DNA from: Limanda limanda
Taxonomy: Eukaryota; Chordata; Actinopteri; Pleuronectiformes; Pleuronectidae
Assembly (NCBI RefSeq): GCF_963576545.1
Contig: NC_083646.1
Span: 10,808,991-10,872,990, forward strand
Length of the DNA: 64,000 nt
Direction: 5' to 3'
Position numbers and translations under genes: made by a program. The notes under the pieces were generated by a model. It made no database searches and was not told where the DNA came from. It worked only from the letters and a program-made list of their open reading frames with translations. The stretch's first letter is position 1. Each line of letters starts with the position of its first letter. Of the stretch, positions 31,356 to 43,060 are shown in pieces.

Positions 31356-34352
31356 TGTGTGTGTGTTACCTGAGCAGTGAGGTCTCTGTGGACAGTAACC
31401 ATGTAGTCCAGCTCTGTTAAGACCTTCCTGAGGACCTCGTCATCAACTTCCCCTCCCTTCCTGGTGTCAAGTTCAGCAGCAGCACATGGGTCAAAGGTCA
31501 CATTACTGATCACCAAGGCGAAACCACGAGGGGACGAAGACATTCTGTATGACTGGAATGGGGAAAATACATGGAAACAGAGGATAGAATGGATAAGTCC
31601 AATTTATGCATCTCTGCATTTACTGCTCAATACTGACTCATATGCAGAAAAGTGGTGTCACACTGACGATATATCACATGCATTTCTCAAGAGGCCACAG
31701 GTAAAGCCTAACAGAGTTAAGCTGACACAAACCTGTTGAGCTGACCTGGGGAAGACAAGTATTTTACCTGCTGGCAATGAGAGAGGTAAAAGTCAGGCGT
31801 GCAGGGGAGCACAGGCGTGCTGATGGGACTGTCTGCATCCAGACTAAACTCCATGGACTCTGCAGCACAAACAAACAATCAAAATCTCTGTTACAAATTA
31901 ATGCACTGATGCAAATATTGAAATAAATGTGTGCTCCTGCCAGCAGCACTGGTGTGACAACACACTCTGAACAACGGGGCTGTGAATGAGTCACTCCTTG
32001 GGTGTGGTGCCTGCAGGTACAGACAGAAGCCTGATCCTACAGCAAAAGCCTAGTGCCTACATTTCTCTCAGTGATAAGATTATATTAACAACTGACACTA
32101 ATAAAATTCATCCAGCAGCTGCTGACTACAAAAATCTTGTGTTCAAGCTTTTAAAATCACCTGTGTTTTCAAACTGAAAAACACTATTGTCCAGACACCG
32201 CCCTGTGTCTCCAGGGAAACAGCAAAATAACAATACCTGATACAAGAGAAACGTATTTAACCTGAATGCAGGACAACACTGTGACACCACTCACCATGTG
32301 TCCTTGCTCTTTTGGCTGCAATAACCTCCTGGGTGGGATGTGGGAGAGAAGAGTCTGAACGCCTCTGAGATTTAAATCAATAAAAACAGTACATTAGTGG
32401 CTGGAAAACTCAATATTAGACAGAAAATGAAGGGTTTGGTCTTTTCAATGGCAGCAGCAGTGGCTGTTGTTTGATGTCAGAATATGAAAACTCTTATCCT
32501 AACTTAACTTTTAGTAAAACTCCTGCCAGCTGCTCTACTAACCCAGCAGGTCATCAGGTTGTCAATATAAGATTGATGTAGTTTGTATTTCTCACAACTG
32601 TGTTCTTATCTCTTGCTGTTTTCTTCGTCCTCTGTCTCTCATCGTTCCTGTCCTCCTCCCTGACTGGGACCAACCCTCTGAATGAGGACTCTGAGCGTAG
32701 GCAGCCACCTGAGGCCTGAACCGGGAACGATGTGGTGCTGCTCAGTTCACTCTTTTCCTCTCTGTCTAATGAGGATTTCTGCAGAAGATCACAGTTCTTT
32801 TTATTCAAAATATGACCCTGCGTAATGTAGCTGACACTTATGAAAAGCTGTTTAATTACATCCGCATCATTAATAATACGGAAAGTTTGTGTTCAGTCTT
32901 AGTTTTTGTTGAACACATGAATAACTCTGCTCACCTCTCTCTTCTTTTCTGGTGACTGTGAAACCAGCTGCTCTGTCTTTCCCTCTGGTTTATCCTCAGG
33001 CTGAATACTCTGTGAGTACAAAACAGTCTAAAAACGGCACTAGGTTTGGTAATAATCTGCTGTGTATAGCTGTTCGATTTGGGCAGTGGAGATTTTAAAT
33101 GACGTATACACTCACCTCTATGTGTGTGTCTGTACCATCTTTTTCTGGTGATTGTGTGAGCAGCTCGCACAGATGCTGCTGCTCAGTTTCTCGCAGAGCT
33201 GCACAGAAGAGGCTAAAGGCTCTAGGTCCCCGCTTTGGTAAAAGAAGTAGCAGATGCCAGCTTTTCTTCACAGAAGTTTTCTCAGCCTAAAGCAGAAGAG
33301 ATTATATCAGAAAACTATGGATCACTAACAAGGTTAAATCTAATATCTAATATAATATTTCACATCCCTAATATCGTGACATTTTGATCTCACAGATACA
33401 CCATGGTAGCGTTTGGGGGTTCTGAGGTTAGGATACTCTGGGCCTAAACTTGACCAGTTCCTAGTAGTGTGTAGTAAACTGATATCCATAATTATTGCAA
33501 CATAATTTAATAAACAACAATAAAGCTTAAGTCCAAATTACTTATGCATTGTGCAAACATTATGAGGAGGATTCATATTTTATTGATTTACCTCAGTTAC
33601 CAGTTTATCAAGTGTGTGTTCTCTGCTTAAAAAAAGTTTTAAAGCACAACCATCACTCAGCAGTGAAGGAGTCTAAGTTAAGACTGGGTGTAATCAAGAC
33701 AATAATTTGCATATCGGTTGATATTGATTATTAATCACCATACACACCTTATTATTTCTTTCAAGTTTGAAGTCAGATTATTGCTCTTGAGTGAAGGTTG
33801 TGGTTTTAGAAGTGTTCACTTCATAAACAGCAAAACACTTTGTGGTGAATCAATTATGTGTTATACCTAATCACCATATTATTTATACATAAAATTATAG
33901 ATGTTTCCAATTTGAAGTACGGCCGTTACTGGCTACAGAAAGTTCAAGTGTCACAGATGAGGTTAGACGGTGCAATGATGACGGGTTTTGCTGATGACGA
34001 CCAACAGCAGTCTGGAATTAAAACAGTTTTTGTGTTGTGAGTTTTTATGAGCTGATGTTTTGCAGCTTCCTGCCATGGGGAAGTGAATCTATGTCTGAAG
34101 TGTGGGAGAGGTCGTGAGTTTGCACAAGCAACACAGGTTGAATATTATAACAACACAACTAATATAACAAGAGATGACAGTCATGTATCAGTGCTCACAT
34201 ACCATGATGCCCTCGGCCATGCTCTCGGTCAGGATGTCGTCTGCCTGCAGTAACTGGACGAGCATCTCGTCCACCACCAGCTGTTTGCAGAGAACCGCAG
34301 ATCGTTTCTTCAGAGCCCGTCTGTCTCGCTCCAGCATGCCACACTCCAGCAT
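27989..34352 (-). CDS. casp2: Caspase-2 (complete reading frame, 482 aa)
   Basis: Initiator-type cysteine protease with an N-terminal CARD that joins the PIDD1-RAIDD PIDDosome; cleaves after Asp. Exons 5' to 3': 34352-34203, 33286-33116, 33009-32935, 32778-32709, 32354-32295, 31859-31768, 31552-31370, 30744-30616, 30508-30418, 29046-28858, 28315-28206, 28117-27989. They sum to 1449 nt with consistent phases. Seen: CARD helices ([35 protein letters not shown]), catalytic His in LSHG, catalytic Cys in FFVQACRG, linker EQIDG (probable processing Asp), and substrate-pocket segments [17 protein letters not shown] and NTKRGSWF. The end [11 protein letters not shown] matches caspase-2. The first exon is in frame upstream (GGC ATC before ATG), so a further 5' exon could add residues, as in human. 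The donor at 32709 was chosen on phase and is less certain. Confidence 0.93.
31233..31366 (-). repeat. (CA)n repeat abutting a casp2 5' splice site
   Basis: The plus strand shows gtgtgagtgt runs. In casp2 pre-mRNA this is a CA/CACTCA repeat of about 130 nt that starts immediately after the gta of the donor of exon 31552-31370. CA repeats next to donors are known hnRNP L binding sites. Here that is inference from position. Confidence 0.8.
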
Positions 34353-34410
34353 GATGCCCTGCACACGGGACACAACACAGAAGACACACAAAACTCAGGG
34401 AAAGGATGGG

Positions 34411-35146
34411 CAACTCCATGATCTCACTGCAACTACATCACAACTCCAGAATCTCACTGTAACTACATCACAACTCCAGGATCTCACTGCAACTACATCA
34501 CAACTCCAGGATCTCACTGCAACTACATCACAACTCCCGGATCTCACTACATCACAACTCCAGGATCTCACTCTCACTACATCACAACTCCAGGATCTCA
34601 CTACATCACAACTCTAGGATCTCACTGTAACTACATCACAACTCCAGGATCTCACTCTCACTAAATCAAAACTCCACGATCTCACTACATCACAACTCCA
34701 GTATCTCACAGCAACTACATCACAACTCCCGGATCTCACTGTAACTACATCACAACTCCAGGATCTCACTGTAACTACATCACAACTCCAGTATCTCACT
34801 ACATCACAACTCCCGGATCTCACTACATCACAACTCCAGGATCTCACTACATCACAACTCCAGGATCTCACTGTAACTACATCACAACTCCAGGATCTCA
34901 CTACATCACAACTCCAGGATCTCACTGTAACTACATCACAACTCCAGGATCTCACTACATCACAACTCCAGGATCTCACTGTAACTACATCACAACTCCA
35001 GGATCTCACTACATCACAACTCCAGGATCTCACTACATCACAACTCCAGGATCTCACTCTCACTACAACATAACTTCAGCATCTAACTGCAACACAACTC
35101 CAATATCTCACTGCAACTACAACACAACTCTAGTATCTCACTACTG
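34411..35146. repeat. Minisatellite of mixed 24- and 30-bp units
   Basis: Tandem units on the plus strand of the form atcacaactccaggatctca plus ctac (24 bp), or with ctgtaac/ctgcaac added (30 bp), degenerating at both ends. All unit lengths are multiples of 3, so long repetitive open frames run through it on both strands; these are not genes. The array lies about 50 bp upstream of the casp2 CARD-exon acceptor, in the presumed first intron. Confidence 0.95.
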
Positions 35147-35279
35147 TTTGAAATCTGTCTTCAGTGCAGTTGTTGGTTGGCTCTCTCGACACGCACACGC
35201 GCGCGCGCACGCACACACACACGCTTGTCTCATCACAACAACACACTTTAAAACTACACTTAAGAGTTGACTTCACATT

Positions 35280-35640
35280 CACAGGTAACCTGAACGCCGA
35301 CGGCTAACCACGAATGCTAACATGCTAGCAAGCTAACTTTGACTCTGCTCCTACTATCTCCGCATTACTTTGCGTGTAACGTCACTTGCGGCGCTGCTTC
35401 TCACCGTCCAGCTGTTTCTGCGCCGCTGTGAGAAAATGTCCGCGGGGAATCGAACCAAAGCTCGACGGTGTTTCACTCTATTTCACCCGAAACACCGACA
35501 TCCCGTCGCATCCAGCAAACCAACTTCCGCGGGTACTCGGGGCTGCATTGAAAAAGGGGGCCGGGCTGTTTTGGGGTTCGGACCAATGACAGCGCGATGA
35601 CATCTGAGTGGCGTTCCGAGTGGCCAATCGCCGGGCTCCT
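35280..35640 (-). promoter_or_regulatory. Putative casp2 promoter and noncoding first exon
   Basis: Locally rich in CpG compared with the flanks, with CCAAT motifs at 35583-35587 and 35624-35628 and no obvious TATA box, upstream of the casp2 CARD exon. A 5' untranslated exon is expected here but its donor could not be fixed. Confidence 0.35.
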
Positions 35641-35881
35641 TACACGCAGAGGCCGCCTCCTGTAAAACTTCGCTGATACCCAGTGGATTCAAGGGCATTT
35701 TGAATTTGAAACTCCAGTTCTGAACGTGTGTCTATTAATAATTGACCAACTGATAAGGAGCAGCGTGTAGATCGGCACAAGCAGCTCGCTAATAGAAGCG
35801 AGTCTAACATAAACATCATGTGAGGCCATTGGCCGGAAGCACATGGAGTGATCACGGTGGGATTCTGTCATGAGCAGCTCA

Positions 35882-35899
35882 AACACACACGCAGCTCAA

Positions 35900-35994
<95 letters not shown>
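35882..35994. repeat. (CA)n microsatellite
   Basis: Long CA run with a single TCA interruption, in the intergenic region between casp2 and the Rap1GAP-family gene. A shorter CG/CA-rich run lies at 35193-35222. Confidence 0.95.
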
Positions 35995-35995
<1 letters not shown>

Positions 35996-36296
35996 TGGTG
36001 TTTTGACTGTAGAAGAATTGGGGGAATATAACATTCTGCTGTTATTGATTCTTTTGTTTTTTACTTGTATGTGTTATTATTATATTACATGCAAAATGTC
36101 ACATTATTTAAACATTTCAAAAACTACTATTTGTAGGTGGGAAACTTCCTGCACAAACAAACCTGCAGGGAAATAACCAACATATGCGTAAAAGGTAATG
36201 ACCACATTATAGGAAACTAAATTACATTTATGAAACGACTATTAAGGAAATAAAAAGGAGAGGATTGTCCTAAAAGTCTTCATAACAGGAAAGAAA

Positions 36297-36358
36297 GACA
36301 GACAGACAGACAGACAGACAAAAGGGCTTACCCTAACCCTAACCTTAACCCTAACCCT
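36297..36358. repeat. (GACA)n followed by interstitial telomeric repeat
   Basis: A GACA tetranucleotide run (36297-36320) is followed by five CCCTAA-type units (36328-36358; one unit is CCTTAA), the vertebrate telomere sequence in C-strand orientation. It is far too short to be a telomere. The rest of 35995-37039 shows no gene. Confidence 0.85.
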
Positions 36359-37039
36359 GACACAGACAGATTGGGATGTTTACCTTTATGGTCCAAAATG
36401 TATCTTAAAGCAGTTTGACAAATACAACTTCTACATCTTGTACCAGCCATACAAATTAATTTAAGAAACACAACAAACAGAAATAATATAATGTGCATCA
36501 TGTGAGAAACCATTTAAATGTGCACCCCCCCATTCCGTCTCTTTCTTTTTGTCTTCCTCTCACTCTCTCCCTCCGAGGCCTGCTTCACCCTCCCCTGCTG
36601 TCTACCTCCTCGCCCTCACTGTGTGTGCTGTTAATAATTGATGGTCTTCACCGACTCAAAGGGTAACAGGTCTGGGGGAAAATGTCTCACCCTTTTCTTT
36701 ATTTATTTACAAGTTTTGTTTTCCTTCAGTGTGTCTGTGAATCCACCACAAGTGTTTCTTGCTGAGCCGATGGCGTGAAGAAGCCCTGACTGTAGGTTTG
36801 TGACGGCTGATGCACCTGCGACCATTAATGCTGCCTGCCTGTCTGGCTGCCAGCAGGACAGAGAGGAGGAAAGGGAAGCACAAATGAGTGAGAGGCAGGG
36901 GGCAGGGAGGAGGAGGAGGAGTGACAGAATGATAGAGTGAATTAATTCAACCTTCGCCAGAACCTGATTGACTCGGCAACAACCTGGCATGTGCACTCAC
37001 GGTGACACCAAAGCCACGGAGAGAGAGAAGAGGAATGAC

Positions 37040-40000
37040 ATGTCCTTCTCCAGAAAGAAAAGTTTCACTTTTGGGGCTTATGGAGGGTGAGTAAAAAAAA
37101 ACCAATGCAAAAAAATACACGAGTAGCTGAAAACACAAAATGAAATAACATAATTTGTTTTCAGATATAAGTGATCCAGTCAGTTTCAGATGATCTGTTT
37201 TCCTCTCTGAGCACTTCTCACCTCCTTGTTTACAGTGTGGACAAATTCACATGTGGGGATGAGATGAGGTGAGGTTTGATTATCCGCTATATCACAGCTA
37301 TTTAACGCTCAAGCTTTGGCTGCACGAGAAGCAATGCATTGTGTCCTGTTGTGTAAACCAACCTGTTGCACGCAGACCCGATCCTGCAGAAGACAACTTG
37401 CTGGACACCGTTGCCTCTCCTGCCAGCGACAGCAAGCCTTTCCTCTCCTCCAGCAGCAACCTGCGGGTGACATCATTATCATGTTCAGCATTCACGCTCC
37501 CCCCTTTACTCTCATTGTATCTACTTAATGCATTTCTCCCCCCCATTCTGTGATTCTGGGAAGTTACTTTCCACTTGCAGCCGAGTCACTTGTCATGTTC
37601 CTCTTCCTCCTCTTTTCTCTCCGTCTGCATTTCTGTCTGGCGCCTGCTGCCTGTTGCTCATATCAGGACACGGAGCTGTTTGAAATCATTGAAAAGCTGC
37701 AGGTGAGTTACAGAACGATTGATCTTCTGTTGTGTGTTTGTATCTGGAGATGCCTGCAGCAGCACAACTTTCTTATCATCAATGTTCCTCTTGTCCATCA
37801 GGGCAGCAGGATCGATGAGCAGCGGTGTGAATTTCCTCTCCCTCTGAAGGTTAGTCTTCAATCTGAGAATAAAAAGCACAGATATGACTCAATATATGGG
37901 TGTGTGTGTGTTGACACTGAACTTTTCATGATCGCCATAAAGTTTGTTTCCCAATACAACGAACATGATGGGCCCTCATCGTCAGCGTTATCAGCTGCTC
38001 CTTTGTTTTGTTTGTTTTAGTCTCAGGTTCTAACACTAGGCAGAGAACTGCCGCTCATTCTCCCTTCAAAGTTGGGGGGCTACTGGATAGACCCCCCACT
38101 GGAGCGGCTCGTGGATGTGAGTCCAACCTCCTCCCACTATGGTCTTGACCCAGAGTGCTACGACATCATGGAAAGAGACGGAGAGGCCAAAGTCTACCGC
38201 GACTTCTTCTGCTCAAGGGTTAGTTGACTCAGAAAAAGTTTTATTTGGGAAAATAAAATCACCAGTATGATTGTGTAATCTCAAGGCAGATATCACTCTT
38301 CCTCTCCAGTATCATCATTCATTCACAGCGGTTGATGCGTCCCTGGGGCCGCTGGTTCTCTCTGTGTGTTTGGAGGAAGAGGAGAACAGGCTACGGGTGA
38401 TTCTGAGGTTCAGACTTGTTATTCCAACAATTTAAATACAACAAAAGCATTTTCACAGTCCACTGTTCACCGTCATTCAAATATGTACTTAAACTAATTG
38501 TTACCCCACATCGATGTTTTAAGTGTCCCTGCAAATATGACAAATTGTCATTTTCATTTTGTCATCATTATTGTTGTGGAAGATACAAATCATTATTCAT
38601 TTAATCTGAGGGGGTTCAAATCTTCTTTGAATGGACTCATATGCTGTATATTTTTTAATTTCCAGTGAGTGCATTACAGAAAAGGATTTATTATTGTCTC
38701 GCAGAATGAAGGAAAGCTCTCTGCACGGAATTTTCTCTTCGTCTCTCTTCCCCAACATCCCATCTGCTGTCGAGTTAGCAAAGGTGCCAGACTCCTTATT
38801 CTGATACAAAGAGAAATCACAACTGCTATTTAAGTAAAAGAGGCAACATGATGATGTAAACATGCTCTGAAACAAATCAGTTATATCAGAAAAATAAAAT
38901 ACTTAAATTGTCATCATTAAAAATTCTTGTTATACAATTTTTTAAGTGTTTAATAAGTAATTTAGATATTGAAATATAAAGGGGCATAAAAATGAAGTGC
39001 TTGAGTAAAATACCTCATATTGTCCTTCAGTGAAGTTCCTGATTGACTCACAGTACTTTGAATCAAAATGAAATTCTTTTGTAGATGCTCTGTGACAGAG
39101 TGACTGTCTCAAAGTTTGAAGTGGTCAGCTACCTCAAGGTAATGTTTTTATCTTCATTAATAACTTAAACAAAAAGACCCGTTATTCAAGATGAATTCTC
39201 TCAACTCTGATCTCCTGTCCTCGTCCTTCAGGCTCCAGAACTGATAACTGCGTTCGACGAGCACAGAGTGTCTCCAAATTTCAAGTTTGGCATTTTGTAC
39301 CAAAAGGATGGACAGGTGAGGACTCTGCATTATGGCAACCATCCTGGGGCATTTAACCTTTACTTCTTTATTATCATTTATTTGTATCAACAGTATGCTT
39401 TTTTTTTTTTTATATAATTTTCATACTAAAATAATTAAATATTTGATGATGTGGTATCTGAGTGAGGTCAATTTTCTCCCTCAGTTGACCGAGGAGGACA
39501 TCCTCAGTAATAATGACGAAAGTGAAGAGTTTAAAGAGTTCCTGTCTCTTTTGGGAGAGACGATTCAGCTGCAGGGATTTACCAGGTAAAGGATGTCGAT
39601 GTTGGTCAGTAGCAGAGGAGACAGCTGCAGTGTATATAACATTTCTACCTTCCTCTGCTTTACTCAGGTTCAGAGGAGGACTGGACGTGTGTCATGGTCA
39701 GACAGGAAGTGAAGCAGTCTTCACTTCCTTCCATGGACGAGAAATCATGTTCCATGTCGCAACTAAGCTGCCTTTCACGGACGGAGACCCACAGCAGGTT
39801 GGTCTCTGTCTGAGTCTGATGATTCATCATTGACAGTAACTTGAACAGACCCTTTCTCTTTACTCCTCCTCCTCTTTCATCCTGCACAGTTACAAAGGAA
39901 AAGACACATCGGTAATGACATCGTAGCTCTGGTCTACCAGGAGGGTCAAACCCCGTTTCTCTCTGAGGTCATCAAGTCTCACTTCCTGCACTGTTTCCTG

Positions 40001-42165
40001 GTGGTGCGCAGGATTCACAGGGCGGAGGAGTCGGATGGAGCTGACTACCAGGTGAATAAAACAACTGACCACACTGACACTCAATAAACTCCATGGAGCG
40101 AGTGGAACCTTGATTGGTTTAAAGTTTACTGATTTCCTCAAATATTATGATGAAGCCCAACTGATGCTGGCTTTGAAGATGACGTTGATATTGAGATAAC
40201 AATAAATCTTTCCATCCATTCATACTGCTAACTATACTGCTTATCATTGAAGGGTCCCAGGGGGGTGGGAGCCAATCCTAAGGGCATGTAAGGGTCGACA
40301 TAGAGAGACAAACAACCATTCTCATGTTATTAGAGTCTCAAATCAACTGAAATCTAATCTGCATGTACTTGGACTGTGAGGAGGCCAGAGTACCATGGAA
40401 AATCTCTACCAATGCTTAATTAAATAATGCAGAAATTACTAAAAGAACACCAATAATATGCAGGTAATTTTAAAGGATAAATAATTAATATTAAGAATGT
40501 TTTTCTTTAAATAAGGAGACCTTGTATGTACTCAGCAGCAGGATATTTTACAATTCAAAAATGAACTCTGCACTGCTCCCTGGTGGAAGAACAATTCAAT
40601 GGAATGTAATATTTTGTTATTAACCACCACACATATGTATATACTGATCTATATGTGTGATGAGCTAATATTAGCTCACAAAACCAGTTGGTTATTATTA
40701 GTCATACTTTCTCTGTATTTCCTCCTCACAGGTGTGTGTATCAGCCAGAGAGGATGTTCCTCCTTTTGGTCCGGTCATCCCAGATCCTCCCCTCTTCACA
40801 GTAAGACAGAATAACAACAAAGGCCAACAACAAGTGCCACTGAGTCAGCTGCTTTTGTTTTCCTGAATCCTTCTAGAAGTCAACATAGCATTGTATACTC
40901 AGAATCAGGTCCAACAAGTTCAAGAGTAATGCTGAACTGTAGAAAAGTCATTAAAAACAAGCTTTTGCGTCAATATTCTCCCGGGAAACTCTTAAAATAT
41001 AAAGAATTCTAGACAGAATTTTGTGTATTTGTACTGTAGCAGCTCCTCTGGTCCAGGAAGCAGGGGATCATGGGTAATTTGCACCGTTCAGTTATGTTTC
41101 AGTTCAGTGAGTGGAACTACGCAGTCGGAGCTCCACTCAACACATTTCCAGACCCCAACAGAATGAATCACCACATGTGGCTGCAGAGGGCGCTGTTTCT
41201 CAGTAAAAGTCACACAGTGTTCCTTTGACCAATTAGAGATTATTGACCTAATAAACTGCTACGCCTTATTTCCCTGAATTGTTGCTGTTGTCCTCATGTC
41301 TGAGAAGCGTCACATGTCCTGGTTTCCTCTGTCCTGACTTTCAGCGTTCTCTGTTGAGAGGATTTCTTCTGACCAAGCTCATCAATGCAGAGATTTCCTG
41401 CTACAAGGCCGAGCGCTTCAGCAGATTGGAGGTAGACACAGCACAACAGATGTGTTTTAACTGAATCCACGTTTGCTCGTCAGGACAGATCTCTCTGCCC
41501 TGTTGTGTGTTGTGAGCTTTCTCTCTCTCCCCTTTTTACGAAGCTCCGGACTCGTTCGTCGCTCCTGGAGAGCTTGCAGGCTGAACTTTCTACCCGCTCC
41601 AAGTGCATGGTGGGAGATCCATCACTGTCTTCTCTCGCCTGCTCTGAAGGCCTGCGGGGGATGTCTGAGGGGAGTGGAGGATTCATTGAAAACTTTAAGG
41701 TTAATCTTAGTCCTCCACTGTCTTTTAATTTCTGAAACCCTTCAATGTTCAGTTTCATTATTTCAAATCCCAACCCATTTCTCTTCTTAGAGAGCCATCA
41801 GGGTGCGGAGCCATTCTTTTGACACTCTTGGGGTCCCAAGGAAAAGTGGTGTCACCGTATCACAGAGACCAAGGGTAAAAATTGACAATGAGATGGAAGA
41901 TGTTCGATTCAACAAAGGTTTGACCTGATAATCTTTTCTAAATTTCTCTACAGGCAGAGAAAGATGGAGAGAGGTAAGACTCTAGAAAAACGGGTGAAAA
42001 AACAAATCCTTTGAACTTAAAGGTTGATTAAGTTATATATAGATGTTAAACAAAGTGTTTTTTCTGGTTTTCAGTGACAAATCTCCAGGACCTCAGCCTG
42101 CTCCCACTGACAGTTATGGGCCAGCTGAACTCAAGGATCAAACTAGTCCTCAAGAGGAGACATAA
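37040..42165 (+). CDS. rap1gap: Rap1 GTPase-activating protein family member (544 aa)
   Basis: Stimulates GTP hydrolysis by Rap small GTPases using an Asn thumb. Exons: 37040-37086, 37376-37466, 37667-37702, 37802-37849, 38021-38218, 38310-38407, 38705-38783, 39085-39138, 39232-39315, 39485-39585, 39668-39797, 39890-40051, 40732-40800, 41345-41431, 41544-41699, 41791-41874, 41954-41973, 42075-42165; total 1635 nt, all phases agree. The start [16 protein letters not shown] resembles the RAP1GAP2 N-terminus. A GoLoco motif follows ([18 protein letters not shown]), which binds Gi-alpha GDP in the family. The RapGAP core contains [27 protein letters not shown] and [15 protein letters not shown] (catalytic Asn in GND). 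After [14 protein letters not shown] the tail is short (about 55 aa) compared with the 150-200 aa Ser-rich tail of RAP1GAP and RAP1GAP2. It is probably a divergent third paralogue; the exact orthologue is unsettled. Confidence 0.92.
40209..40405 (-). repeat. Interspersed fish repeat in intron
   Basis: The tccatccattcatactgcta start, ccaggggggtgggagccaat, and the catagagagacaaacaacca and tggactgtgaggaggccaga segments are a degenerate copy of a very common fish repeat. Pieces of the same family occur in the opposite orientation at 4895-4920, 46221-46334 and 52203-52316. Not coding. Confidence 0.65.
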
Positions 42166-43060
42166 AAAGACTTTAAAATGTATAGATATTAGACATAAGT
42201 CTACATATAGATCTTTCTAGCCTATATAGTTATTACTACACTATCCAGATGGATGAAATATGTAAATAGAATGTAAAAGAAAATAGTATTTCTGAGAATA
42301 TAAATAATCAATTGTCATATTAGTAATATTTTAGATTTCTTTAAATGTATTTCAGAGAAATTTACAACATATTAAATGACCGAAAAAGGCCTGGATTAAA
42401 AAAAGTGACTTCACTGCTCTGTTGTTAGTTAAGCAAACATTTACTCCAGTGTGTGGAAAGGAGAAACGGGTGAGGAGGAAGTTTCTTTGTGAGTCCAGTT
42501 GATATACAAACATGATGAACAAACATGTTAGAAAAAGAAATATCAATTTGTAACACAGCTCCAGATGGTCCCTCACAAGAGAAAAGAACAAGATACAAGT
42601 TCCACTGAGGAAAATGTATTAGTATGAATTTATCTACATATTCAAAAAGGAGTGAGAATAAGTAAAAATGTATTGAACCTCACCCCTTCTCAATTAGTCC
42701 CCTAGGGCGGTGTGGCCTAGGAGGTAGAGTGGTTGTCCTCCACCAAAAAGGTTGCCGGGCCAATCCCCACTCTTCCCCATCTGCATGCCGAAGTGTCCTT
42801 GGGCAAGATATTGAACTACTAAAAAAAAAAAAACACTAATTGTAAGTCGCTTTGGATAAAAGAGTCAGCCAAATGACATGTAATGAAATGGAATTTATTC
42901 CATTAATTAATAATTATATCATACTTAACCAGCTACATAAAAGTCAATACATTTGTTGTTTACCTGTTCCCTATATTGCATATAATGTACAAAAATATAT
43001 ATAAATAGTAAAAGAAATGATATATATATATATATATATATATAAATATACATTTTGTTT
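42166..43060. other. Rap1GAP-family 3' flank, no gene
   Basis: AT-rich sequence holding the SINE listed separately and an (AT)n run at 43020-43045. No coding exon is seen. Confidence 0.6.
42706..42888 (+). repeat. tRNA-derived SINE
   Basis: A tRNA-related head (ggcggtgtggcctaggaggt agagtgg) with a degraded B box, then ccatctgcatgccgaagtgt, and a tail with gtaagtcgctttggataaaa and ending in gtaatg-type repeats. This is the typical head, body and tail layout of a teleost SINE. Confidence 0.8.

Noticed and set aside
34174..35063. Long repetitive open frames (about 147 and 149 codons) on both strands
   Set aside because: They are produced by the 24/30-bp minisatellite, whose units are multiples of 3. 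The peptides are pure repeats with no family resemblance.
34411..35146. Regularly spaced short repeats resembling a CRISPR array
   Set aside because: There are no unique spacers: the units are contiguous and homologous throughout, and the setting is a vertebrate intron.
36328..36358. Chromosome end
   Set aside because: Only about five telomere units, with unique sequence and genes on both sides.
38391..38407. Donor ctacgg|gtgatt for the Rap1GAP-family exon starting at 38310
   Set aside because: It would leave the next exon out of frame. The later donor ctgag|gttcag keeps phase and restores the family sequence LRVILR.
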